Shown: positions 1 through 8,081 of the stretch, one piece after another
Layout: the number at the start of each line of letters is the position of its first letter
Numbering within the stretch: the stretch's first letter is position 1
Source: Flavobacteriaceae bacterium NBU2973
GTDB taxonomy: Bacteria; Bacteroidota; Bacteroidia; Flavobacteriales; Flavobacteriaceae
NCBI GenBank assembly: GCA_026162565.1
Contig: JAOEIQ010000001.1
Coordinates: 62,001-126,000 of the forward strand
Direction of reading: 5' to 3'
DNA length: 64,000 bases
Position numbers and translations under genes: made by a program
The notes under the pieces: model-generated
What the model was told of the DNA's origin: nothing
Database searches by the model: none
The model's input: only the letters and a program-made list of their open reading frames with translations

Positions 1-668
1 TCGCTTACAAAAATATTATACGGTTTTAGGTCTATAACTTCTAAACCTGATTTTTTAGAAATAGTATGAAAAATATTTTGAGAACTAATTTTTTTATGAG
101 GTTTTCCACGTTTATACTCATAAATATTAACACGTACTTTAATACTATCTGAAGCATTCTCTAACACATTAAATTTAAAATCTAATAATTGCGTATTGTC
201 TTTACGTATTTTAATTTTAGTGGCGAGCTCGCCTCCAAGCGCTTTTTTATCTTTCCAATAGCCCATTAAATCAGAACTATTGTCATTAGAACCTAATCTT
301 ACTTGTACTTTTTTATCGTTGGTAATTACTACCGCATCAAGCGCTAATGGTTCTGGCCGCAAATAGATTTTATTAGTATTAACTAGATATCTTTCAAATT
401 GTTTTTTACTGACTTTAAGCGTTTGATAACCTAAAGCAGAAACTTGAAGTTCATCTGTATTTCCAATAGCGTCATCAAGATATAAGAGCTTAAAATCGCC
501 ATTAGCATCGCTTACTGTTCCAATACTTTTTTCAAAAAAACCAATATTTGCATACGGAATAGGTTGATTAGTTTTTTTATCTAAAAGTTTAGCTTCAATA
601 GTTGTTTCATATTGGGCAAAACAAGTTAGTGAACAGATTAAAGCTAAAAAAAGGAAATGTTTTTTCAT
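1..668 (-). CDS. CarboxypepD_reg domain protein, 3' end cut by window edge
   Basis: The reading frame is open from an ATG at 668 to the left edge (222 complete codons), so only the N-terminal part is visible. It starts with a signal peptide (MKKHFLFLALICSL, ending FAQ) and continues with a CarboxypepD_reg-like beta-sandwich (motifs KKTNQPIPYANIGF and ANGDFKLLYLDD). It closely matches the first 222 residues of the next gene downstream of its own start (876-3866), also at DNA level, for example through the VRLGSND, YWKDKKALGGELATKI and LKPYNIFVS segments. The two are recent tandem duplicates. If the similarity goes on past the edge, this copy would also carry vWA, plug and TPR parts. Exported to the periplasm or outer membrane; function unknown. 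Confidence 0.85.
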   Translation of the reverse strand, partial: MKKHFLFLALICSLTCFAQYETTIEAKLLDKKTNQPIPYANIGFFEKSIGTVSDANGDFKLLYLDDAIGNTDELQVSALGYQTLKVSKKQFERYLVNTNKIYLRPEPLALDAVVITNDKKVQVRLGSNDNSSDLMGYWKDKKALGGELATKIKIRKDNTQLLDFKFNVLENASDSIKVRVNIYEYKRGKPHKKISSQNIFHTISKKSGLEVIDLKPYNIFVS

Positions 669-875
669 CTTAATATGGTTATGTTGCCGATTGACAATTA
701 TTTAAATGCAGTAAAAATTATCTACATCTTCATTTAATTCCAATCAATTATCTAATTGAAATCAATTTTATGAATCTCAAAACACCCAACTAAACTAAAT
801 ATAACTCAAAATAGAAAAGCTATCAAATAATTTATGCTAAATGGTTATATACAAGTTGCAGGCGGTAAAAGATAA

Positions 876-3866
876 TTAATTATAAAAAAACCTATCTAAA
901 GTAACCTTTTGTTTTTGGTTATATAGTTTTACAACTTTTGTAAGTTTGGTTTCATTAGGTAAAGCGTAATTTTCATAAACAGTATATTTTAAAAATGTAG
1001 GGTTTAGCAACTCTTCATCACTTAAATATTCGATATTAATAATCCATTCGCCAGAAGTGGCATCATCTATAATAAATTCTTCAGTAGTGTATCCATTTTT
1101 AATTTCATCAAACATTCTGTCCTTGTTATTAAATAACGTATGCGACCAATTAAAATATTTTTTTTCAGGACTTACAAATTGAATGTCAAATTCAGCATTT
1201 GGGTCACTCCACTCAAAAACAATACGAAGGTCTTTTTTAAAATTAGCATTTAAAAGCTCGGTAGGTAAATCTTGATAATTTATATGAACTCTATTATTTA
1301 AAACGAATGCTCTTATTTCATTCTCGAGTACTTTGCCTAAACCTCTAAAATCAACTTCTTTTATAGAATTACTTAATATATTTTTATAAATATCCATTGC
1401 CTCTTTATACATCCCAATTTTAGGGTAGTTTAAAGCTAAATCTCTATAAGATTGTGCATCATTTGGTCTTAAAGCCAATATTTCTTCATAAACATATCTA
1501 GAGTGCTCATATTTTTCTAATTCGTCTAACTTATATGCTAATGCTTTTAAAGCCTTTATATTATTAGGTGCAACTTCAGCTATTGTTAACAAAATATCTA
1601 ATGCCTTTTTTCTATCCCAACGATTAAAATAATTTGCGGCATCAAAATAAAACGGAATCCCTCTAATTGATTTTTCTTTTAGTAACGTTGTGTAAATATT
1701 TAAAGCTTCGTTATAATTTGATGCTTTCTCTAAAGCTACTGTTACATTTGTTTTTTGCTCTAAATCGTCTATAAATGGTAATTCTTCTTCGTATTCATTA
1801 CCTTTAACTAAAAGCTTATTTACAGGCTCTTTAACAAAATCTCCATTACCAGATTTAGTTTTTATCTTAAAAACTCCTCCTCTACCTAGTGTTCCATATC
1901 TTACCGTTCCTGATAAAGATTTAATAAGTGATATTTTTTTTATGTTTTGAGCATCTAAAAAATTTGGTGGATCTGTATACACAACTCCATCGACATCAAA
2001 TATTGGACTTGCTGGAGCGTTTATAGAAATATTTCCGCGAACTCTATATTGAGCGTCTAGCCCAGACCCTTCTACTGTAACACCAGGGAAATTTGCTTTT
2101 CTAATTACATCTGATAAATAAACTAAATTAGGAGTTATTTTTTCTTCCTCTATAGAGTTAAGTCCATATCCTAGAGCATCTTTTTTAGATTTACCAAATG
2201 CGCCTTCTACTTCTTCTTGTTTTTCTTTTTCTGCATCAATAACCACTTCATCAAGGATTTGACCATCAGGCACCATCTCTACATTTAATAGGTCTTCATT
2301 ATTTATAATAACTTTTTTCTCATCCATGCCTAAAAAATTAAATACCAGAATATCATCTATATCAGCATGAATAGAAAAATTACCATCTATATCCGTTTTT
2401 GTTTCATTAAATGTATTATTAACGCTTACACTCACACCTTGAAGCTTAAGGTTATTAGAAGTAACAACTCCAGAGATTACAGAACTTGACTTAAACCCAT
2501 AATAATCTGTATCATCTTCTATGTCTTTTAGCATATAGTTTAAAGCCTCATTTTCTGACAGTTCACTTAAGTTTATATAATAACCTCCTTCATTAAATAC
2601 AGCTCTTTGCAAGGCTATGTGGTTTGCATCGCTTTTAGAATTTATAGTAAAAACTGGTATGTTAATTTCGGTCTCCAAGGGTTCGAATATGGTTCTACCA
2701 TCGGAAAAAACTAAAGCTATATCAGCATTGTTGTTATTTGTTTTTAAAACCTCTGTAAAACTTGTTGCTCCATCATACTCTATGCTAGTTAAATAACTAA
2801 TTAAACTAGATGCATTACCATCAACAATATTAAATTCTGTTTCTTCCGCTTTATTACTATTAAAAGCCATTACATCAACTTTTAGAGACTTAAAACGTTT
2901 TAAATAACTTTCTAAAAAACTTAACTCTTTACCTAATGCTCTTTTACTCATTGAAAACGACTTATCCCAATACAAGGTAATTTTATTTGGTGTTAATCTG
3001 TTTGCATCTAACCGTTCTTGGTTTAATATCTCTGAGGTTAATACACTAAAGTTTAATGAAATATATTCCATTTTACTCCACCTATCTTTACTGATATATC
3101 TAGTAAACGAATTCCCTTTATAGTCTTTTCTAGCAGAAATAGCTAGATTTAAGTCCTCTCCAAAAACTTCTAATAGCTCGAGGCTAATAACTACATCATC
3201 ACTAACAAAAATGTTATACGGTTTAAGATCAATAACTTCTAATCCTGATTTTTTAGAGATGGTATGAAAAATATTTTGAGCTCTATTTTTTTCGCTTGGT
3301 TCTCCATTTTTGTAATCATAAATATTTACGCGAACTTTTATACTATCTGATGCATTTTCTAGGATATTTAATTTAAAATCTAATAACTGTGTGTTGTCTT
3401 TACGAATTCTAATTTTGGTAGCAAGTTCTCCTCCTAATGCTTTTTTATCTTTCCAATAGCCCATTAAGTTAGAATTCTCGTCATTAGATCCTAGTCTAAC
3501 TTGTACTCTTTTCTCATTACTTAAGGGAATCTCATTTGAAACCAGCGGTTCAGGTTTTAAAAATATTTTATTGTTATTGGTGAGATACCGTTCAAATTGC
3601 AACTTGCTTATTGTTAGTGTCTCATAACCTTGCGCAGAGATTTGTAATTGATCTGTTTCTGCAACAGCATCGTCAATATATACAAGATTGAACACTCCAT
3701 TGGCATTACTAACTGTACCAATACTTTTTTCTAGAAACCCAATATTAGCATACGAAACAGGACTGTTAGTTACTTTATCTAAAAGTGATGCTTCAATAGT
3801 AGTTTCGTATTGAGCAAAAGAAGTTAGCGAAGCGATAAAAGCTAAAAAAAGTAGTATTTGTTTCAT
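876..3866 (-). CDS. CarboxypepD_reg-vWA-TonB plug-TPR-DUF2135-like exported protein
   Basis: 996 residues with a signal peptide (1-19). Domains read in order: CarboxypepD_reg-like fold (about 20-105); a conserved unnamed region (115-290); a von Willebrand A-like domain (about 295-445) with a MIDAS-type D301-x-S303-x-S305 and the strand ADIALVFSDG; a second CarboxypepD_reg domain (about 464-545); a TonB-receptor plug-like domain (about 575-672, with GVTVEGSGLDAQYRVRG and FDVDGVVY); TPR-like helices (about 705-835); and a C-terminal segment resembling DUF2135 (about 878-965). No 22-strand receptor barrel follows the plug, so it cannot be a normal TonB-dependent receptor. By family it is probably an outer-membrane-associated adaptor. 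It is a tandem duplicate of the gene starting at 668, with a 207-bp gap. Function is not known. Confidence 0.85.
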   Translation of the reverse strand: MKQILLFLAFIASLTSFAQYETTIEASLLDKVTNSPVSYANIGFLEKSIGTVSNANGVFNLVYIDDAVAETDQLQISAQGYETLTISKLQFERYLTNNNKIFLKPEPLVSNEIPLSNEKRVQVRLGSNDENSNLMGYWKDKKALGGELATKIRIRKDNTQLLDFKLNILENASDSIKVRVNIYDYKNGEPSEKNRAQNIFHTISKKSGLEVIDLKPYNIFVSDDVVISLELLEVFGEDLNLAISARKDYKGNSFTRYISKDRWSKMEYISLNFSVLTSEILNQERLDANRLTPNKITLYWDKSFSMSKRALGKELSFLESYLKRFKSLKVDVMAFNSNKAEETEFNIVDGNASSLISYLTSIEYDGATSFTEVLKTNNNNADIALVFSDGRTIFEPLETEINIPVFTINSKSDANHIALQRAVFNEGGYYINLSELSENEALNYMLKDIEDDTDYYGFKSSSVISGVVTSNNLKLQGVSVSVNNTFNETKTDIDGNFSIHADIDDILVFNFLGMDEKKVIINNEDLLNVEMVPDGQILDEVVIDAEKEKQEEVEGAFGKSKKDALGYGLNSIEEEKITPNLVYLSDVIRKANFPGVTVEGSGLDAQYRVRGNISINAPASPIFDVDGVVYTDPPNFLDAQNIKKISLIKSLSGTVRYGTLGRGGVFKIKTKSGNGDFVKEPVNKLLVKGNEYEEELPFIDDLEQKTNVTVALEKASNYNEALNIYTTLLKEKSIRGIPFYFDAANYFNRWDRKKALDILLTIAEVAPNNIKALKALAYKLDELEKYEHSRYVYEEILALRPNDAQSYRDLALNYPKIGMYKEAMDIYKNILSNSIKEVDFRGLGKVLENEIRAFVLNNRVHINYQDLPTELLNANFKKDLRIVFEWSDPNAEFDIQFVSPEKKYFNWSHTLFNNKDRMFDEIKNGYTTEEFIIDDATSGEWIINIEYLSDEELLNPTFLKYTVYENYALPNETKLTKVVKLYNQKQKVTLDRFFYN

Positions 3867-4011
3867 CTAGTAAGTATTCTGTAAAATGTTATATTTTTTT
3901 GCTAAAAGTAGCAAAAACCTTACCAAAACACTGTTATAAAAATGTTATTTAGTGTTAATTAAAAACAGAAAAACCAGCTATAAATTCAACTTGAACTGGG
4001 TTTAAAAAAAA

Positions 4012-4611
4012 TTACTGTTTTACTAAAGTATAAACACCTTCTGGAATTGTAATATCAAAAGGTCCTGTGTAATCTACTGATACATTTTCGTTATACGTAT
4101 TCCAAATTCGCATACGTATTTTCTCAACATTATTTTCTGTAAAATGTGCCATAACCATTTTTCCATGTAAACCAGGTTTATTAGCATCCTTAACATAAAT
4201 TATTACAAATCTCGTATTAGGTGCACACTCTGTACAAGGAGGAAAACCTTTATTTAAAGTTGTTATATTGCCTCCCCAAAGATTATGAGTTTGTAAATTT
4301 GAAGTGTTAGGTACAAGTGGTAAATAATTAACCAACTCTGTACCATTTTCAATATATTGATAATCTCCGATTAAGATATCACTATAACCATTGCCTTGGG
4401 GAATCATGGTCATTTTTTGCATTTGTATAGTTAGAGAAGTATTACCATTTTCCCATTTCCATTCGCCTTCTAAAGGATTGAAATCGCTGTCAATATCTTT
4501 GTAATAAGGTGTTTGTGGTGCACTTAAAGGAGTGTTATAAATTGGTACTATATTTTGAGCTTTACAGCTAAAGCTCATAATCATTATTACTATTATATAT
4601 ATACGATTCAT
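4012..4611 (-). CDS. Lipoprotein, DUF6705-like
   Basis: 199 residues. The N-terminus is a lipoprotein signal (MNRIYII..., lipobox SFSC, Cys16), so the mature protein begins CKAQN. The body carries LEGEWKWENGNTSLTIQMQKM and IGDYQYIENGTELVN, the pattern of a flavobacterial lipoprotein family that I recognise as DUF6705; I recall this from family motifs and did not test it. No function is known for that family. Its signal-peptide DNA is nearly identical to that of the gene starting at 5622 and of the remnant at 8571, although the mature parts differ. It is the last gene of a minus-strand run of small exported proteins. Confidence 0.8.
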   Translation of the reverse strand: MNRIYIIVIMIMSFSCKAQNIVPIYNTPLSAPQTPYYKDIDSDFNPLEGEWKWENGNTSLTIQMQKMTMIPQGNGYSDILIGDYQYIENGTELVNYLPLVPNTSNLQTHNLWGGNITTLNKGFPPCTECAPNTRFVIIYVKDANKPGLHGKMVMAHFTENNVEKIRMRIWNTYNENVSVDYTGPFDITIPEGVYTLVKQ

Positions 4612-4648
4612 TTTTATTTATAAAACCAACTCAAAATTTAGAATAAAT

Positions 4649-5149
4649 TCAATCTTCTCTATCAAAGAAAAACAAAACTTCTTTAATAATTATTTTATTA
4701 TTCTCTATTTCATTCTTATCAATTAATAAAATATGTTTTGCATTACTCAATAATTTGTATGTTTTTTTATATCCTAATTCTAACATTCTGCTATTTGTAA
4801 GAATAATATCCTTATTTTTTCTAATAAAGCTTTTATTTACCTTAAAATACGCAGTTGGATTATTCTCCTCTTTATCATCAAAATTTAAAAATTGAGAGTA
4901 AATTAATGTAATAATTCTATTTTTATTTGAATCATTATCATCGTTTATAAAAAAGAATTTATAGCGAGTATCACTTTTTAATGGTTCTATTATATTTTTA
5001 TTAAAAATAGTTTTTGTTTGATAGTTTCCATTTTTTCCTTCAGATAAAACAAATACAACATTACTCTCACTTTTCTCAAAATGCTGCAATTCAGATTTGC
5101 ATGAGTGTAAGCTTGCAAAAAGTATAAATACTAAAGTATATAATTTCAC
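4649..5149 (-). CDS. Lipoprotein of the KSFIRKN tandem family (copy 1)
   Basis: 166 residues with a lipoprotein signal (lipobox LHSC, Cys17). No known domain is recognised. It shares with four other intact genes in this array an N-terminal strand (here NVVFVLSEG), a central motif FKVNKSFIRKNKDII, a helix ending LLSNAKHILLIDK, and a C-terminal strand IIIKEVLFF. The conserved core looks like a small alpha/beta domain, but no catalytic residues stand out. It lies 11 bp downstream of the gene ending at 5161 and 37 bp upstream of the start of 4611, so it is probably cotranscribed. Cell-envelope location is inferred from the lipobox; function unknown. Confidence 0.8.
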   Translation of the reverse strand: MKLYTLVFILFASLHSCKSELQHFEKSESNVVFVLSEGKNGNYQTKTIFNKNIIEPLKSDTRYKFFFINDDNDSNKNRIITLIYSQFLNFDDKEENNPTAYFKVNKSFIRKNKDIILTNSRMLELGYKKTYKLLSNAKHILLIDKNEIENNKIIIKEVLFFFDRED

Positions 5150-5160
5150 GTCATCATTTT

Positions 5161-5622
5161 TTAAAAGACATTTAAGGATATTTTATTAATAATGTTATTT
5201 AAGTCGTAATAAACCGAAATATAATAGTCAGCATTCGAGAATAATATTATCAAATTTCCATCACTTTTATTGGAATAACTATTAGGGTAAATAAATTCCA
5301 GTGTATCTATATTATTTCCTACTTTCACATTATTGGCTGTGAAAACATACTCATTAGTGGATATTTCAAACCCTTCAACAGTATTATTAACTACATAAAA
5401 CAATAATCCTGAATAATGATATATTGAGCCCTGTGTATTTTCCATCTCATAAAAATATTCTTCAATATTTTCGGGTTCACCAAAATTTTCAGTTAAAAAA
5501 TCGCTTGAAGCCTTAAAAACATTAAGACTATTAATAGTTCCTAGGTTAGTGGTTATTGAATCATTTTGAGCTTTACAACTAAAGCTTAAAATTATTATTA
5601 ATATTATATATATACGATTCAT
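5161..5622 (-). CDS. Small lipoprotein with shared leader
   Basis: 153 residues. The signal peptide (MNRIYIILIII, lipobox SFSC) is nearly the same as that of the protein at 4012-4611, yet the mature part is unrelated to it and to the KSFIRKN family. The body (GEPENIEEYFYEMENTQG, IYHYSGLLFYVVNN, NIDTLEFIYPNSY) alternates strands and looks like one of the many small beta-rich Bacteroidetes lipoproteins; I cannot name a family. A promoter-like TTG-N17-AAGGTTTG lies at 5680-5707, giving a 5' leader of about 50 nt. Confidence 0.75.
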   Translation of the reverse strand: MNRIYIILIIILSFSCKAQNDSITTNLGTINSLNVFKASSDFLTENFGEPENIEEYFYEMENTQGSIYHYSGLLFYVVNNTVEGFEISTNEYVFTANNVKVGNNIDTLEFIYPNSYSNKSDGNLIILFSNADYYISVYYDLNNIINKISLNVF

Positions 5623-5634
5623 TTTTATTTAAAA
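5581..5634. repeat. 54-bp leader repeat, copy at the 5622 gene
   Basis: Identical to 8530-8583 over 54 bp and nearly identical to about 4570-4620. It encodes the first residues of the MNRIYII signal peptide and the A/T-rich leader before the ATG. The same start cassette is thus joined to three different downstream sequences. Confidence 0.9.
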
Positions 5635-5642
5635 TAACCAAC

Positions 5643-5718
5643 TCAAAATTACCTTTTTTATATAAATAAATTTAAATTTCAAACCTTGTCTGTATATACT
5701 AAAACAATAAAACGCTAT
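5643..5718. repeat. 76-bp direct repeat, copy A (promoter-bearing)
   Basis: This segment equals 7383-7458 with two mismatches (5651 and 5714) at a constant offset of 1740 bp. It carries the promoter-like elements listed at 5680-5707 and 7420-7447. Copy A lies upstream of the lipoprotein gene starting at 5622, copy B upstream of the paralogue at 6898-7386. The near identity in otherwise diverged sequence points to recent duplication or gene conversion. Confidence 0.9.
5680..5707 (-). promoter_or_regulatory. Bacteroidetes-type promoter for the 5622 lipoprotein gene
   Basis: On the minus strand TTG (5707-5705) is followed by 17 nt and AAGGTTTG (5687-5680), one mismatch from the TAnnTTTG -7 element. 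Spacing fits the 17-23 nt reported for Flavobacterium promoters. Transcription would start near 5673. Confidence 0.5.
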
Positions 5719-5799
5719 TTGATGAGTTTTCAATCTAATATCCCTTGAAATATCTAATAACTAAAAGTATAGCTCTATTTATTTAATCTTCATCTTAAC

Positions 5800-6318
5800 C
5801 TAATTTTTTATATTCTCATAATTTGGATCTAGATGCTCTCCTTCTTTATACATTAAGAGAACCTCTTTTATTACTATACTATTATTTTTTATATTTTCTT
5901 TATCTATTAAAAATATATGTTTAGCCTTTGTAAACATTTCTATAGCTTTTGAGTAACCCATTTTTCGCATATCTTCTAAAGTGAAAATTATATTTTTATT
6001 ATTTCTAATAAAGCTCTTATTTACTTTAAAATTAGGTAAAGGATTATCTTTAATTTTATCATTATAGTTTTTGTATTTTTTACTAAAAAAAGTAATAATT
6101 CCGGTTGGGTAACTTGACTTTTCATAATCATGAATTGAAAAGGAGTATTCAGTAGAGTAAACTTTAGCATCACTCTTATTTATCCTTTTTGTTTCAAAAT
6201 TGGATTTATCGAATAAAATAAATGTGTTTTCTTGATTTAACTCACTTTTATTTATTGTTCCACATGAAATAAAAACGATGCAGAATAAAAATAAAAATGT
6301 CCTTATATGATTAGTCAT
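5800..6318 (-). CDS. Lipoprotein of the KSFIRKN tandem family (copy 2)
   Basis: 172 residues from ATG 6318. An ATG at 6327 is also in frame, but the purine-rich AAAGAAAG sits directly against it and is better spaced for 6318. Lipobox VFISC. Family marks: NTFILFDKS near the N-terminus, FKVNKSFIRNNKNIIF, the helix ending FTKAKHIFLIDKENI, and IVIKEVLLM. It has an extra hydrophilic C-terminal tail (EGEHLDPNYENIKN) that the other copies lack. No function can be given. About 177 bp separate it from the next gene downstream (start 5622), and that gap contains repeat copy A and a promoter. Confidence 0.78.
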   Translation of the reverse strand: MTNHIRTFLFLFCIVFISCGTINKSELNQENTFILFDKSNFETKRINKSDAKVYSTEYSFSIHDYEKSSYPTGIITFFSKKYKNYNDKIKDNPLPNFKVNKSFIRNNKNIIFTLEDMRKMGYSKAIEMFTKAKHIFLIDKENIKNNSIVIKEVLLMYKEGEHLDPNYENIKN

Positions 6319-6373
6319 TACAATCATCTTTCTTTTTCATGTATCATCAAAACTCAAAACTCGGACATGTTAA

Positions 6374-6850
6374 TTATATAACTAACATATCTACATAGTA
6401 TACTTGCTTAACTAAAATTTTTCTATCTCTGATATCACTTTTATCTATTAAAAATATTGTTTTTGCTTTATTTAATAACTTAATCATCTTGGCATCACCA
6501 ATTTTATACATAAAGTATTGAGTAATAATAATATCTTTATTTTTCCTTAAAAAACTCTTATGTAGCCTAAACCTGATGGGTTCATCTTTACTTGACCAGT
6601 TCACATAATTAAATGTCAATGGAGTACTTTTTAAAAGACCCTTTTTACCATAAAAAAAGAATTGATAAAGTTCAGGTTTTTTATCCTCAATTGTCTCATT
6701 AGTAGCTTTTATAATTCTTTTTTGCTCTTTCATTGAGTCATTAAAATATATAAAAACAGTATTGGAATTATTAATCTTTTCCCAGTTTTGAGAAAACGCA
6801 AAATAATTACAAAGAAAAAATATAATAATAAAAGCTACTCTTTCATTCAT
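6374..6850 (-). CDS. Exported protein of the KSFIRKN tandem family (copy 3)
   Basis: 158 residues with a Sec signal (MNERVAFIIIFFLCNYFAFSQ). The cleavage region is FSQ rather than a lipobox, so it is predicted periplasmic or secreted rather than lipid-anchored. Family marks: NTVFIYFND, LYQFFFYG, FRLHKSFLRKNKDIII, LLNKAKTIFLIDKSDI and ILVKQVYY. Small gaps on both sides (46 bp to the gene ending at 6898, 55 bp to 6318) suggest a common transcript. Function unknown. Confidence 0.78.
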   Translation of the reverse strand: MNERVAFIIIFFLCNYFAFSQNWEKINNSNTVFIYFNDSMKEQKRIIKATNETIEDKKPELYQFFFYGKKGLLKSTPLTFNYVNWSSKDEPIRFRLHKSFLRKNKDIIITQYFMYKIGDAKMIKLLNKAKTIFLIDKSDIRDRKILVKQVYYVDMLVI

Positions 6851-6897
6851 TTAAAAGCAAATGAGGTTTTTATTGGAATAAAGCAGCAAAATCAAAT

Positions 6898-7386
6898 TTA
6901 TTCGATGCCCATAGTCTCTAATTTAACTTCTTTTAAAGGAACTTTTTTATTTTTTATTTCTTTTTTATCAATTAAAAAAATAGTTTTAGCATTTTTTAGA
7001 AGAGCTCTTAATGAATTTTTATTCATATCATTCATTAAATACTTTGTTAGAACAACATCTTTATTTTTCCTAATAAAACTTTTGTTTACCAAAGTAAAAA
7101 TAGGTTCATCCATTTTATCATTACTTAATACATTAATACCCTTGAATATCAATTGAAAAGAAACATTAGGGTCTATTTTATGGTTTTTTTTAAAAAAATT
7201 AAAATGATAAATTATATAACTTTTTTCAGGACTTCCAGGATTTACTTTCATTACCTTTTTAACATTTTCTTTATCAATACCTTCATAAAGTATAAAAACT
7301 GTATTTCCTTCTTTTGCAGATTCTAAATTTTGACTAAAGCTTAAAAAAGGCAATATTGGACATAGTATAAAAATTATTAATTTCAA
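6898..7386 (-). CDS. Exported protein of the KSFIRKN tandem family (copy 4)
   Basis: The frame is open up to a GTG at 7455, but I place the start at the TTG at 7386 (163 residues). From there the protein begins with a clean signal peptide (MKLIIFILCPILPFLSFSQ), and a promoter-like element at 7420-7447 would start transcription near 7413, downstream of the GTG. Family marks: NTVFILYEG, YIIYHFNFF, FTLVNKSFIRKNKDVVL, LLKNAKTIFLIDKKEI and VPLKEVKLE. The lack of an ATG, with the 76-bp repeat fused to the N-terminal codons, suggests that a recombination replaced the original start region. Function unknown. Confidence 0.72.
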   Translation of the reverse strand: MKLIIFILCPILPFLSFSQNLESAKEGNTVFILYEGIDKENVKKVMKVNPGSPEKSYIIYHFNFFKKNHKIDPNVSFQLIFKGINVLSNDKMDEPIFTLVNKSFIRKNKDVVLTKYLMNDMNKNSLRALLKNAKTIFLIDKKEIKNKKVPLKEVKLETMGIE

Positions 7387-7458
7387 AATTGCCTTTTTTA
7401 TATAAATAAATTTAAATTTCAAACCTTGTCTGTATATACTAAAACAATAAAACACTAT
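7383..7458. repeat. 76-bp direct repeat, copy B
   Basis: Second copy of the segment at 5643-5718 (two mismatches). It overlaps the start of the gene at 6898-7386 and the last codons of the gene ending at 7455. Confidence 0.9.
7420..7447 (-). promoter_or_regulatory. Bacteroidetes-type promoter for copy 4
   Basis: Minus-strand TTG (7447-7445), 17-nt spacer, AAGGTTTG (7427-7420). It is identical to the element at 5680-5707 because it lies inside the 76-bp repeat. Predicted start of transcription is near 7413. Confidence 0.5.
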
Positions 7459-7958
7459 TCTATGATAGGTAAATCAAGGATTACCTCTTTTACTAGAATA
7501 GTATTTTTTTCTCTTTGACTATCATCTATTAGTAAAATAGTTTTAGCATTTTTTAATATCTCTATTGTTTTATTTATTCCTATTTTTTGCATGAATTCCC
7601 AATTCATTATACTTTTTTTATTTTTTCTTAAAAAGCTTTTATGAACTCTAAACATTAGTAACTCTTTTTCTTTAGGGACATTTTTAAAAACCCTAAAATA
7701 TAATGTCATAAAAGGGAGCTTATTAGTTTCCACTTTAGGTTTAACACGAAAGAACTGATAGATATAAGGCTTATTGTCTGGGCTTGTTTCATTACTACCT
7801 AATAACTTTTTTAATTCAGCACCTTTAATATTTTTATAATTAACAAAAACAGTATTTTGATTCTTAATTCTTTCATAATCCTGCGAATTAATGCTTACGG
7901 GAATGAAGAATATAAATAGAAAAAAAAGGAAGCTTGTCTTTTTGATTTTTTTAATCAT
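7455..7958 (-). CDS. Exported protein of the KSFIRKN tandem family (copy 5)
   Basis: 167 residues. A lysine-rich n-region (MIKKIKKTS) and a hydrophobic core end in VSINSQ, a Sec signal without a lipobox. Family marks: NTVFVNYKN, YIYQFFRV, FRVHKSFLRKNKKSIM, ILKNAKTILLIDDSQ and ILVKEVILD. The usual LIDK is LIDD here. Its stop codon lies in repeat copy B. Function unknown. Confidence 0.78.
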   Translation of the reverse strand: MIKKIKKTSFLFFLFIFFIPVSINSQDYERIKNQNTVFVNYKNIKGAELKKLLGSNETSPDNKPYIYQFFRVKPKVETNKLPFMTLYFRVFKNVPKEKELLMFRVHKSFLRKNKKSIMNWEFMQKIGINKTIEILKNAKTILLIDDSQREKNTILVKEVILDLPIIE

Positions 7959-8081
7959 TACAAGGAGAGTTAAAAAGTATATTAGAATGCACTTTATAAT
8001 CTTGAAAATTTGAAAGTTTTATTATTTATCCAACTGGAAACTCTGAATTAAAAGCCTTGGTTAATTCTAATCTTACCTAAT

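Noticed and set aside
3925-3957. AACACT...AGTGTT hairpin as a terminator after 4012
   Set aside because: Only a 6-bp A/T-rich arm with a long loop; could be chance in DNA of this composition.
6788-7156. 122-codon plus-strand frame across two KSFIRKN genes
   Set aside because: Runs antisense to two genes with conserved family motifs; its own product is low-complexity and has no start signals.
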